Source of the DNA: Allacma fusca
Taxonomy: Eukaryota > Arthropoda > Collembola > Symphypleona > Sminthuridae
Direction of reading: 5' to 3'
DNA length: 64,000 nucleotides
Assembly (NCBI GenBank): GCA_947179485.1
Contig: OX359250.1
Location: forward strand, 22,942,887-23,006,886
Made by a program: the position numbers and the translations under genes. How positions within the stretch are numbered: the stretch's first letter is position 1; each line of letters begins with the position of its first letter. This document shows positions 1 to 7,305 of this stretch, piece after piece. The notes beneath the pieces are model-generated. The model did not search any database. It saw only the letters and a list, made by a program, of their open reading frames with translations, and had not been told where the DNA came from.

Positions 1-2
1 AT

Positions 3-158
3 TTCACTGGAATCTTTCATCCAAAATCTGATCATGAAATAACTGCACAAATAACAATATGTGTAACAAAACAAATAACTATAGTGGCTGTATATTCTGA
101 AGACTTCAGAGAGAAAGACACTAATGTATTCAGTAATATCTTTCCGATGTCTGCTTAA
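3..158 (+). CDS. possible last exon of a gene cut by the window edge
   Basis: The frame starting at base 3 is open from the window edge to a TAA at 156-158, giving 51 codons with a protein-like mix of residues (it opens FTGIFHPKSDHE and ends FPMSA). There is no start codon, and the upstream splice site, if any, is outside the window. No family is recognised and no clear AATAAA follows closely. An open run of this length has a chance of a few percent in DNA of this composition, so it may be nothing. Adjoining sequence to the left would decide. Confidence 0.18.
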   Translation, partial: FTGIFHPKSDHEITAQITICVTKQITIVAVYSEDFREKDTNVFSNIFPMSA

Positions 159-1593
159 GCTATAAAGGTACAAAGGCAAAATTATTGACATTTTTCAATA
201 ACACTAAAAATTTATTCTTGTTAACTTAACAATGTTAAATATTCGTCATGAGCTATTTTGCTGTAAGAAAGTCTCCCAAGGAGCATTTAAAGCACGAACC
301 TTTCCTGATGGGTATAGTAAGACACATGCGGTAATACGTCCAATGCATACATAGCTGAGCAAACATGGAATAATTTTTCCTATTTGGACTTTGGAAGGTA
401 CAGTAAAAATATCTGAACCTAAGGGATCAGTCAAATTTTACTGAATTCTATAATTACTCAAATTTACTGTACATAGAAAGTGTCTACAATTTCGTCACAA
501 TACATTACAGGTATCTACATATAGAGAATCAAAACAGAATCGGCCGTAATCCCAGGAAAAATTGCTACATGAAATTCGTATCTTAGCTTTCGTCGATTGT
601 CCCCAAAGTTTGGAATTTTATGCCTTGTTACTGTCAACAGAGATAATTCTTACGGGGTCAAAAGCCCAAACAGGAAAAATTACTCTATATTTGCGCAGCA
701 CTGCATGGATACCATTTGTTTAACCAATTATTTCCTTATTATTATTCTATGTATTGAGATCACCAAGAAACCATTGTGCACAAAGTCTTGAAAAAGTGTG
801 CTGAATAGTATTTGGTAAAATGAAAACACCCCAACGTACTTATGTATGCATTGATTGCTTTAATAATTTGTGAGCTCCAGCTCATGTAATACATTCGGGT
901 ACAATTAAAAATGTCATATGTCCCGGAGTTTTTAATAATTGAGACATTTCGAAAAATTTTTCTTTAATAATTATTACATAAAACCCCCATGTACTCAATG
1001 TTTCAAGTTAACACCAGTAGCTGGAGCAAGAAAATCCTCATTAAACCGAATCCATGTGAACGACCAATTCACGTTTTCTAATCACGAGGATCTTAGATTT
1101 TGTGGGATTGCAAACCTTGACATTCTAACATGTCTATTTCACTTTTTGAATAAACCAGAAATATTTTTTGCCAGAAATAGTAATTGTTTGATTCTTCTGC
1201 ATTACATTGGCCGTAATATATCACACTCGCAAATAGACAGTGTACAAACAGCACCATGGTCTGAATCGTTAGTCATATTCCGGACTCCAAATGCGCTTAA
1301 GTACTATTGTATTATCAACATTCTATTAATTTTTGTCTACGCCTTGTAGACAGCAAAAAGCAAAAACAACAATGGTTTCTCAGTTTTTGACTTATGAAGT
1401 ATCCCCGACAAAATGAGTGAATTTATTTGACATCTTGGGGCGTTAAAACACCGTCGATTTTTATTTATTACAACAAATTCGCATAGCTTCCATTCTACTA
1501 TTTCCACAAATTATCCATAATATTGAACAAATAGAAATATCTAGAAGAATGGCTTGAAATCCATCATATCCGAGTTTTGAGAATTAGTAATCA
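159..1593. other. AT-rich flank, no supported gene
   Basis: Open frames here (a 136-codon run at 939-1349 that begins at a TTG, and a 62-codon minus-strand run at 246-434) show no recognisable domain, no splice signals and no start context. Both are in the size range expected by chance. No tandem repeat stands out. Confidence 0.6.
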
Positions 1594-1727
1594 TATTTTG
1601 TTGTTTAAAAGATATAATAAAAATAATGAAACTTGAACAAATAAAATAATTATTGTCTTAGCGTATTCAAGGCTGAATTTGCATTTTCTTCGAACTTCCC
1701 TGCTCAACTTTTACAATATATTACAAT
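1594..1727. repeat. left 134-bp target-site duplication of the LINE
   Basis: Compared base by base, this stretch is identical to 7172-7305. The two copies abut the two ends of the retrotransposon exactly: the left copy ends in TTACAAT just before the element's ACAGAGAC, and the right copy starts in TATTTTG just after the ATCT tail. Outside these limits the flanks differ (a at 1593 against c at 7171; a at 1728 against g at 7306). That is the pattern of a target-site duplication, although 134 bp is far longer than usual for a LINE. Confidence 0.88.
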
Positions 1728-1909
1728 ACAGAGACAAACAGGAGATACCACTAGGACGATAACCGACACTTGAGAACACAACTGACCGACAACCAACAAC
1801 CAAAGACCAAGATAGGCCCTTCACCAGGCAGTACTAGTCAAAGTACTCTTTAAAAAGCTAATCCGAAGAATATCGCAAACTAAAAACAATCAGAGCAATT
1901 CCCATAAAA

Positions 1910-1952
1910 GTGTACGGGTCGCGCTGTAACCAGGAATTTGGACCCCGTACAC
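1910..1952 (+). promoter_or_regulatory. leader hairpin 1 of the LINE
   Basis: GTGTACGGG at 1910-1918 pairs perfectly with CCCGTACAC at 1944-1952, enclosing a 25-nt loop. The 10-mer GTGTACGGGT that starts this hairpin recurs in the element's 3' UTR at 6662-6671, also inside a hairpin loop. Role unknown: an RNA element for translation, packaging or priming are all possible. Confidence 0.55.
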
Positions 1953-1960
1953 CAACCCTT

Positions 1961-2122
1961 GTAAAAGCTCGGGATTGTGAAAAACGTGCCTCTGGTAACT
2001 GAAGCTAGAGGTACCCGAGAATCTCAACGGGAGTAGCAACATCCCAAACTAATAAAAGCCCGGGATTGTGTAGAACGCGCCCCTTGCAACTAGGACGCTA
2101 AGGGGTACCCGTGGCTGAATTA
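1961..2122 (+). repeat. two degenerate tandem leader units with covarying stems
   Basis: Unit A (about 1961-2034) and unit B (about 2051-2125) align at an offset of 91 bp; shared blocks include AAAGC-CGGGATTGTG, GAA-ACG-GCC and GGTACCCG. Each can fold the same way. The outer stem is CGGG/CCCG (A: 1970-1973 with 2014-2017, extended to CTCGGG/CCCGAG; B: 2061-2064 with 2108-2111). The inner stem differs in sequence but stays paired: CCTCT 1989-1993 with AGAGG 2007-2011 in A, and CCCCTT 2080-2085 with AAGGGG 2100-2105 in B. Compensatory change between the copies argues for a selected RNA fold. No known ribozyme core (hammerhead CUGAUGA/GAAA) was seen. Confidence 0.6.
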
Positions 2123-2160
2123 GTAAGAGTACTCTCCCAAATCCCAATCGCAAAACTCTA

Positions 2161-2250
2161 ATGCAGGAACACCAAAGCCCAACGATACACCAAGAAGAAG
2201 AACCACAATTCCGAAGGACATCACACCAACTTATACACAAGGCAAACTAG
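2161..2250 (+). CDS. 29-codon upstream ORF in the LINE leader
   Basis: The first ATG I find in the leader is at 2161. It opens 29 codons (MQEHQSPTIHQEEE...) ending in TAG at 2248-2250, only 8 nt before the ORF1 ATG at 2259. Such a short spacing would normally make reinitiation poor, so the small ORF could damp ORF1 translation, be bypassed by leaky scanning, or be skipped if the structured leader recruits ribosomes internally. The peptide is hydrophilic, with no recognisable domain. It could be chance sequence. Confidence 0.35.
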   Translation: MQEHQSPTIHQEEEPQFRRTSHQLIHKAN

Positions 2251-2258
2251 ACCAACAC

Positions 2259-3281
2259 ATGAATCCTGCCAACCTTGATTCCGCACAGTTCTTCACCCCA
2301 AAGCAGGAACGTGAAGTAATCTTCCGTCGATCCATCTTGATTAAAACATCGCCATCAAAATCCAATCCATCAACTAGCCAAACACATTCTCCCCTTCTAA
2401 ACGAGAAGAGGGTAGAGACAGGAAAGCTACATTCAGAAGACGAGACTGAGCAGAAAAAAAAAATAGAAAACAAAAAACGTAAACTAGAACACGAAGACAC
2501 TATACCTCGAATTATACGAAAGAAGGACGAAAAACAAGAGCAAGAAACCAGACCAGATACAAAGATGGGGCTAGATGATGAAACCAAGATGTTCTTCAAA
2601 AGCCTACTACAAGAACACCAAACGAAATACGACGAAGGACAGGGACAAATCAACGCATCCCTTGAAATCGTGACGCAAAAGCTAAACAGGCTGGAGGGAC
2701 AAGTCATTCCGGAAGTGAAAGATCTCCAAAAGAAAACAGCAACACTGGAGAAGAAGGTAACAGTACTGGAGAGAGAAAATGAAATCCTTCACAAAATGAT
2801 CAGACGCAACAACCTTCTATTCTCTGGCATACCAGAAGACCTAAATTGTGAGACATCTGCAGATCTGCCAAAGAAAATCAATGATATTCTCAAGAACTAT
2901 GCAGTGACTCCAGCTCCAGCAAATATTGATGTGGCGTTCCGTGTTGGAAAATATCAGATAGGCAAGTCCAGACCAATTAAAGTTCGTTTCATCTACCAAT
3001 CCCAAGCGGATGAGATACTGTCTAAAAGCCATGAGAAAGACGGACCACTGCGAAGAGCAAGAATATACGTGAACGAAGACGTCTCGGCAATCGAAGGCAC
3101 CAACCGGTACTTGATTAGAAAGGAAACAACTGCAGCAAAACGAGCAGGAGCATTGGTAGAAAACTGGAAAACAAGTACAGTGACAATCCAGGGCATCAAG
3201 CTGGAAGCCAAAGGAGGAATCCTTTACCGAGATGGGAAGCCGGATGAAACACAACCATCGACAGGAGATCGAAACTTCTGA
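2259..3281 (+). CDS. LINE ORF1p: coiled coil, RRM and C-terminal domain RNA-binding protein
   Basis: 340 residues from the ATG at 2259 to TGA at 3279-3281. Residues 1-100 are charged and probably disordered, with a basic patch (KKKIENKKRKLE, about 67-78) that could be a nuclear signal. Residues about 108-180 are heptad-rich (LEIVTQKLNRLEGQV, then LEKKVTVLEREN) and should form a coiled coil. Residues 181-255 start with IRRNNLLFSGIPE and include DVAFRVGK and RPIKVRF, the signature of the L1 ORF1p (Transposase_22) RRM. About 260-325 (RARIYVNEDV, KRAGALVENW, TIQGIKL) matches the C-terminal domain of the same family. Such proteins trimerise, bind the element's own RNA and act as nucleic-acid chaperones during retrotransposition. 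The coding sequence is intact. It lies upstream of ORF2 in the same frame, with only the UGA between them. Confidence 0.93.
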   Translation: MNPANLDSAQFFTPKQEREVIFRRSILIKTSPSKSNPSTSQTHSPLLNEKRVETGKLHSEDETEQKKKIENKKRKLEHEDTIPRIIRKKDEKQEQETRPDTKMGLDDETKMFFKSLLQEHQTKYDEGQGQINASLEIVTQKLNRLEGQVIPEVKDLQKKTATLEKKVTVLERENEILHKMIRRNNLLFSGIPEDLNCETSADLPKKINDILKNYAVTPAPANIDVAFRVGKYQIGKSRPIKVRFIYQSQADEILSKSHEKDGPLRRARIYVNEDVSAIEGTNRYLIRKETTAAKRAGALVENWKTSTVTIQGIKLEAKGGILYRDGKPDETQPSTGDRNF

Positions 3282-3300
3282 AAAGCCGGCCGCCCGCAAC
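3279..3300 (+). promoter_or_regulatory. ORF1/ORF2 junction: single in-frame UGA
   Basis: ORF1 ends TTC-TGA-AAA and the same frame continues open through KAGRPQPAKIATS into the endonuclease. The bases after the stop (GCCGGCCGCCCGC, 3284-3296) are a G+C-only patch in an otherwise A-rich transcript and could form local structure. No ATGA or TAATG overlap for termination-reinitiation is present here. Readthrough is an inference. Confidence 0.6.
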
Positions 3301-6300
3301 CCGCTAAAATTGCAACAAGTATTTTATTTTGGAACGTGAACGGAATTAAAAGAAAACTATCACTAATAACTAATTTTTTAAACAATATCAAACCTAACAT
3401 ATTCTGCCTAGCTGAAACTTGGACGAAGGAAAATGTAATCGCTGAAAAGCTCCTACCCAACTACAAGTGCACCACAATTAGTGCAACAACAAATGCAAAA
3501 GGGGGTAGACCAAGCGGAGGCACGCTAGTCGGCGTTAAGACAGAAATATTAAAACCTACGAAAATAACTTTTAAAAATGAAAACTATTTAGAATTAACAA
3601 TTGACGAAGGAAACAAACTCCGTGTATACTTCACTTACTTTCCCCCGCCCGAAGAATTTGATGAGTTAGTAGAAGAATTCTTAAGCAACATAACAACCTC
3701 AAACGTCATTCTAATGGGAGACTTCAACGCAAGAATAAGCGCAACAACTCCAGATAACACATCAACGAATAATATGAAAATAACAGACCATCGAAATTCA
3801 GAAGATAAAATAACAAACCGAAGAGGAAAGAAAATGAAAAGGCAACTTGAAAACCAGGGACTTACAATATTGAATGGTAGGACAAAAGGGGACGAAACAG
3901 GAAACTACACCTACGTATCTCAGAGTGGGAACTCTATGATTGATCTGTGTTTAGCTGATAACGAAGCGATGAATGGCATACTCGACTTAAAGGTGATAGA
4001 AGCACATGAATCGGATCACATGCCTATTCTTCTACTCAGACAAGAAGAGCAAACCTTTGGATCAAATGAGTCCTCTATAAATAGAATAAATTGGAACAAG
4101 GACCTCAAAAAGGCATTCACTCGCCAAATCTATATTGAACGTGAAGAAATCAGAACCCGTGTAAATGGAGATATCCAACAATTATCGAAGGAGATGTACA
4201 CATATGCAAACCAAACTGGAATGAAAACAACCAGAAGGATAGGAGAAATTCGACATAATGCACCCAAATGGTTCAACCAAGGATGTCGAAAGCTAAAGAA
4301 AAAATGCAACGAAAGACTAAAAGTATTACGGCAAAACCCAGGAAACCAACAACTGACAACAGAATACATAAACGCAAGAAACCAATACAAGAAACACACC
4401 TCTAACTCCAAGCTAGAATACTACACGTCTTTAAGAAATACCATCATATCCTCAAAGAACTCGACAGACTTCTGGAAAAGTCTGAACATTTTCAGATGCA
4501 ATAAAAGAAGATGCGAAACTACAAATTTAATTTCAAATGAAGCATGGGAAAATCACTACAGAAACCTATTCGATGGAGCGGACAGTACGCCTTACCGACA
4601 GAAACAGACGGCACACCAACCATTTCATCTTCATGAACTGAATCAGGCACTAAGGAAATTATCAAACAATAAGAGCTCAGGTACAGACGGCATTCCTAAC
4701 GAAATCTGGAAATACTTACCACTGGAATTCCGGCCATGTCTATTAGAATGCCTGAATAAATGCCTTGCAAATCCCATCCCTGATACGTGGGGGGAAATAA
4801 TCATAGCTCCAATATATAAGAAGGGCGACAAAAACTCACCTTGTAACTACAGACCAATTTCTTTAGTCAACACAATAGTAAAGCTATTTACGATGCTCCT
4901 GTCAATGCGACTGCACACATGGATCGAAAAACATAAGGTGCTATCAGAATCCCAAGCAGCATACAGAAAGCATAGAAGCTGTTCAGACCACTTGTTTGTA
5001 TTAAACACTCTAATACAGAATGCGCTGGCAAACCAGAAGAAGTTGTACTGCTTATTCGTAGATCTGTCAAAGGCATTTGATTCCATTAAGAGGAAACGTC
5101 TATGGGATAGGTTAGAAACGCTGGGAGTACCTGCCTACATTCTTCAAAAGATACAAGAAATATACAGTCAAGCAAAGGCAAAAATCCAAACATCAGGGGG
5201 ATATACAAATTTCATGGACGTACTTAATGGAGTACTGCAGGGTGAAACACTGAGTCCGACGTTATTCTCTATATATATTGATGAAATCACAGAATTGCTT
5301 GTCAAATCCAAAGTACGAGGGGCGAAACTGCTTACCACTGAAGTTACCATCCTACTTTACGCGGACGACATCGTATTAACAGCAGACTCTCCCGCAGACC
5401 TCCAAACCCAGATCGGAATTCTCAGCAGATTCTTCAGCAGAAACGATCTCAACATAAACCTGGAAAAAACCAAGGTGGTAATTTTTGGAAAAGGACCAGT
5501 ACCAACAAAGAAAAACAAAGTTATGCCAATGGAATTCTACTACAATGGAAATGTCATAGAAATAGCGAGTAGCTACAAATATTTAGGAGTAGAGTTTCAT
5601 CGAAACGGAAAATTCCACTACCACCTCAAACAAACCCTTTTGAAGACAAACGCTGCAGTCGAGTTACTTTTAAACACTACTAGGTCAACAAAACTGAACG
5701 ATATAGAAATCATTATGAGACTCTTCAACTCTCTAGTAACAACAATCCCACTCTACGGATTCCCAATTTGGGGAATGGAGTTTTTAGATGAAATGGAAAA
5801 GATACAGACTAAATTTTTACGAAGAATTACTGGAGCCTGCAATCTCACTCCTGGATACGTCCTGCGTCTGGAGACTGGAAGTAAATCAATGCGAGCATTA
5901 ATCGCGAAAAGCATTATAACAACAATGTACAACTCTATCTTCTCAGAAAATGCAACTGCTATGGCTTCAAAGTGCTACAGGTTGCTGGAAGCAATCGAGG
6001 GAGACACGAATAACAGATCTCAGTGGAGGACATTATTTAAATCAATTAAACTTGAAGAGGATTTCAACAAATTCACAAGGGAATACTTGAAAAAAAACTG
6101 CGACAGTTTATGGAGAAAGATAGATCTCCACTCTACAAACACAGATGTAGAAGATATGTTGAAAACTGAGAGCAGCCGGTACATCGGATTAAAAACCCAC
6201 GTTTGGAGGGAAGACTTTTACGGAAAGGGACACAGCTGGGCGCTTACGAAATTCATACAAAATCTCAGACTAGACAAACCAAGAATAAATGTTCAATGCA

Positions 6301-6578
6301 GAAACATTAATCTAAAAGCTATGACCTACCGTTGGAAACCAAAAAGCGGACCGATCGACGCATTATGTGCGTGCCTTAAAAATGCAGAAGACCGCTACCA
6401 TATAATGTGCGAATGTGAAGTTTACGAAGACATCAGAGCAAAGCACATCCCTGAAGCCGATAAGCTAAGACAACACGACTTTATCCAATATTTCCTACAA
6501 ACAGAAGATGACCAGAGCCGAACAAAACGAGCCTATCTATTCTGGAAGGACGCAATAAAAATAAGAAATGGTACTTGA
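3282..6578 (+). CDS. LINE ORF2p: APE endonuclease and reverse transcriptase
   Basis: The frame is open from the codon after the ORF1 UGA to TGA at 6576-6578. Numbering from the GTG at 3336, which lies inside the conserved endonuclease start ILFWNVNGI (3321-3347): ETW 27-29, GDFNAR 128-133 and SDHMPI mark an apurinic-type endonuclease that nicks target DNA. The reverse transcriptase spans about 435-700, with SSGTDGIPNEIW, the YRPISL block, FVDLSKAFD, the GVLQGETLSP block and the catalytic YADD at 675-678. A C-terminal Cys/His motif of form CxC-x8-H-x4-C lies at 1011-1027. No RNase H is evident. The protein carries out target-primed reverse transcription. The first ATG in frame is at 3714, in the middle of the endonuclease, so normal AUG initiation cannot make the whole domain. 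UGA readthrough, reinitiation or a non-AUG start must be used. No internal stop or frameshift was found. Confidence 0.95.
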   Translation, partial: KAGRPQPAKIATSILFWNVNGIKRKLSLITNFLNNIKPNIFCLAETWTKENVIAEKLLPNYKCTTISATTNAKGGRPSGGTLVGVKTEILKPTKITFKNENYLELTIDEGNKLRVYFTYFPPPEEFDELVEEFLSNITTSNVILMGDFNARISATTPDNTSTNNMKITDHRNSEDKITNRRGKKMKRQLENQGLTILNGRTKGDETGNYTYVSQSGNSMIDLCLADNEAMNGILDLKVIEAHESDHMPILLLRQEEQTFGSNESSINRINWNKDLKKAFTRQIYIEREEIRTRVNGDIQQLSKEMYTYANQTGMKTTRRIGEIRHNAPKWFNQGCRKLKKKCNERLKVLRQNPGNQQLTTEYINARNQYKKHTSNSKLEYYTSLRNTIISSKNSTDFWKSLNIFRCNKRRCETTNLISNEAWENHYRNLFDGADSTPYRQKQTAHQPFHLHELNQALRKLSNNKSSGTDGIPNEIWKYLPLEFRPCLLECLNKCLANPIPDTWGEIIIAPIYKKGDKNSPCNYRPISLVNTIVKLFTMLLSMRLHTWIEKHKVLSESQAAYRKHRSCSDHLFVLNTLIQNALANQKKLYCLFVDLSKAFDSIKRKRLWDRLETLGVPAYILQKIQEIYSQAKAKIQTSGGYTNFMDVLNGVLQGETLSPTLFSIYIDEITELLVKSKVRGAKLLTTEVTILLYADDIVLTADSPADLQTQIGILSRFFSRNDLNINLEKTKVVIFGKGPVPTKKNKVMPMEFYYNGNVIEIASSYKYLGVEFHRNGKFHYHLKQTLLKTNAAVELLLNTTRSTKLNDIEIIMRLFNSLVTTIPLYGFPIWGMEFLDEMEKIQTKFLRRITGACNLTPGYVLRLETGSKSMRALIAKSIITTMYNSIFSENATAMASKCYRLLEAIEGDTNNRSQWRTLFKSIKLEEDFNKFTREYLKKNCDSLWRKIDLHSTNTDVEDMLKTESSRYIGLKTHVWREDFYGKGHSWALTKFIQNLRLDKPRINVQCRNINLKAMTYRWKPKSGPIDALCACLKNAEDRYHIMCECEVYEDIRAKHIPEADKLRQHDFIQYFLQTEDDQSRTKRAYLFWKDAIKIRNGT

Positions 6579-7171
6579 AGCTGGGAAGGTATTAGAAACA
6601 CTTTCGAAGTACAGTTGCACCCACCCATGAGATTGGTACAAAACATGTAAGCCGAAAGGAAGTGTACGGGTAGCAGCCCATCAATAGCCTTCGACAAATG
6701 GTACCAACCTCATGGGCGGGTACCAGACAAATAAGCAGGGATGTCGTAAGGCTGGGGCTGTTGGCGGGCTGAAACACGTATAACAGTAACTCACGACCTG
6801 GAGGCACTAATATATTTGTAAACCAATTTAATGTACTTGTATATTCTCTCGCAGCTAATACATCTGATATACCCGTAATCTATAAATAATTATCAACAAT
6901 GTCTTATCTGGTACTTGATGAATAAGTAGTACAATAATGAAGTGTAATGGAGAAAGACGTGTAGGTTTTTGACGGCCCTTGTTATAGCAGGGAACCTTTT
7001 TCACCTACACCACAACACTTAGTAATGTTTTTCAATTTATTCTATTACCTTAAACAATTCACAATTCATTTACTCTAATTAAAACTATTCGATTTTTTGT
7101 AATTAATGCGATAATAAGCGGGTTGTAAGGGCTAAGGCCAAATCGACCTTTAATAAATCTATCTATCTATC
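6579..7171 (+). other. 3' UTR and ATCT tail of the LINE
   Basis: Non-coding tail after ORF2. It contains a long hairpin (6620-6720), a second hairpin with GTGTAGGT 6959-6966 pairing with ACCTACAC 7003-7010, and a terminal run of four ATCT units (7157-7172, the last base shared with the duplication). In LINEs the 3' end is what the reverse transcriptase recognises to start copying, so these folds are candidates for that signal. Confidence 0.75.
6620..6720 (+). promoter_or_regulatory. 20-bp hairpin in the LINE 3' UTR
   Basis: Bases 6620-6639 pair with 6701-6720 at 18 of 20 positions (mismatches at 6632/6708 and 6623/6717), enclosing about 61 nt. A smaller stem inside the loop joins CGAAAGG (6653-6659) with CCTTCG (6689-6694) with one bulge. 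The loop carries the GTGTACGGGT 10-mer (6662-6671) also found in the leader. A role as the reverse-transcriptase recognition element is plausible but not shown. Confidence 0.65.
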
Positions 7172-7305
7172 TATTTTGTTGTTTAAAAGATATAATAAAA
7201 ATAATGAAACTTGAACAAATAAAATAATTATTGTCTTAGCGTATTCAAGGCTGAATTTGCATTTTCTTCGAACTTCCCTGCTCAACTTTTACAATATATT
7301 ACAAT
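7172..7305. repeat. right 134-bp target-site duplication of the LINE
   Basis: Second copy of the duplication, identical to 1594-1727 at every base I compared. It follows the ATCT tail directly. The absence of any difference points to recent insertion. Confidence 0.88.

Larger units (their letters stand above)
1728..7171 (+). mobile_element. full-length two-ORF non-LTR retrotransposon (LINE)
   Basis: A 5444-bp element on the plus strand. Order: leader of about 530 bp (1728-2258) with structured repeats and a short upstream ORF; ORF1 (2259-3281); ORF2 (3282-6578); 3' UTR of about 590 bp with several hairpins; and a tail of four ATCT units in place of poly(A). Both ORFs are uninterrupted and the flanking duplication copies are identical, so this is a recent and possibly still competent copy. 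ORF1 is the coiled-coil/RRM type seen in L1 and several related clades. ORF2 has an APE endonuclease and a YADD reverse transcriptase with no recognisable RNase H. The simple-repeat tail and missing RNase H suggest the Jockey/CR1/L2-like assemblage, but the clade cannot be settled without a reverse-transcriptase tree. Confidence 0.95.

Noticed and set aside
1728-2258. Hammerhead or HDV-like ribozyme in the LINE leader
   Set aside because: No hammerhead CUGAUGA/GAAA core, and I could not fit the HDV double pseudoknot by eye; only the paired stems are reported.
2231-5350. Minus-strand open frames across the LINE (up to 158 codons)
   Set aside because: Shadows of ORF1 and ORF2; Cys/Ser/Phe-rich composition comes from reading A-rich coding sequence backwards.
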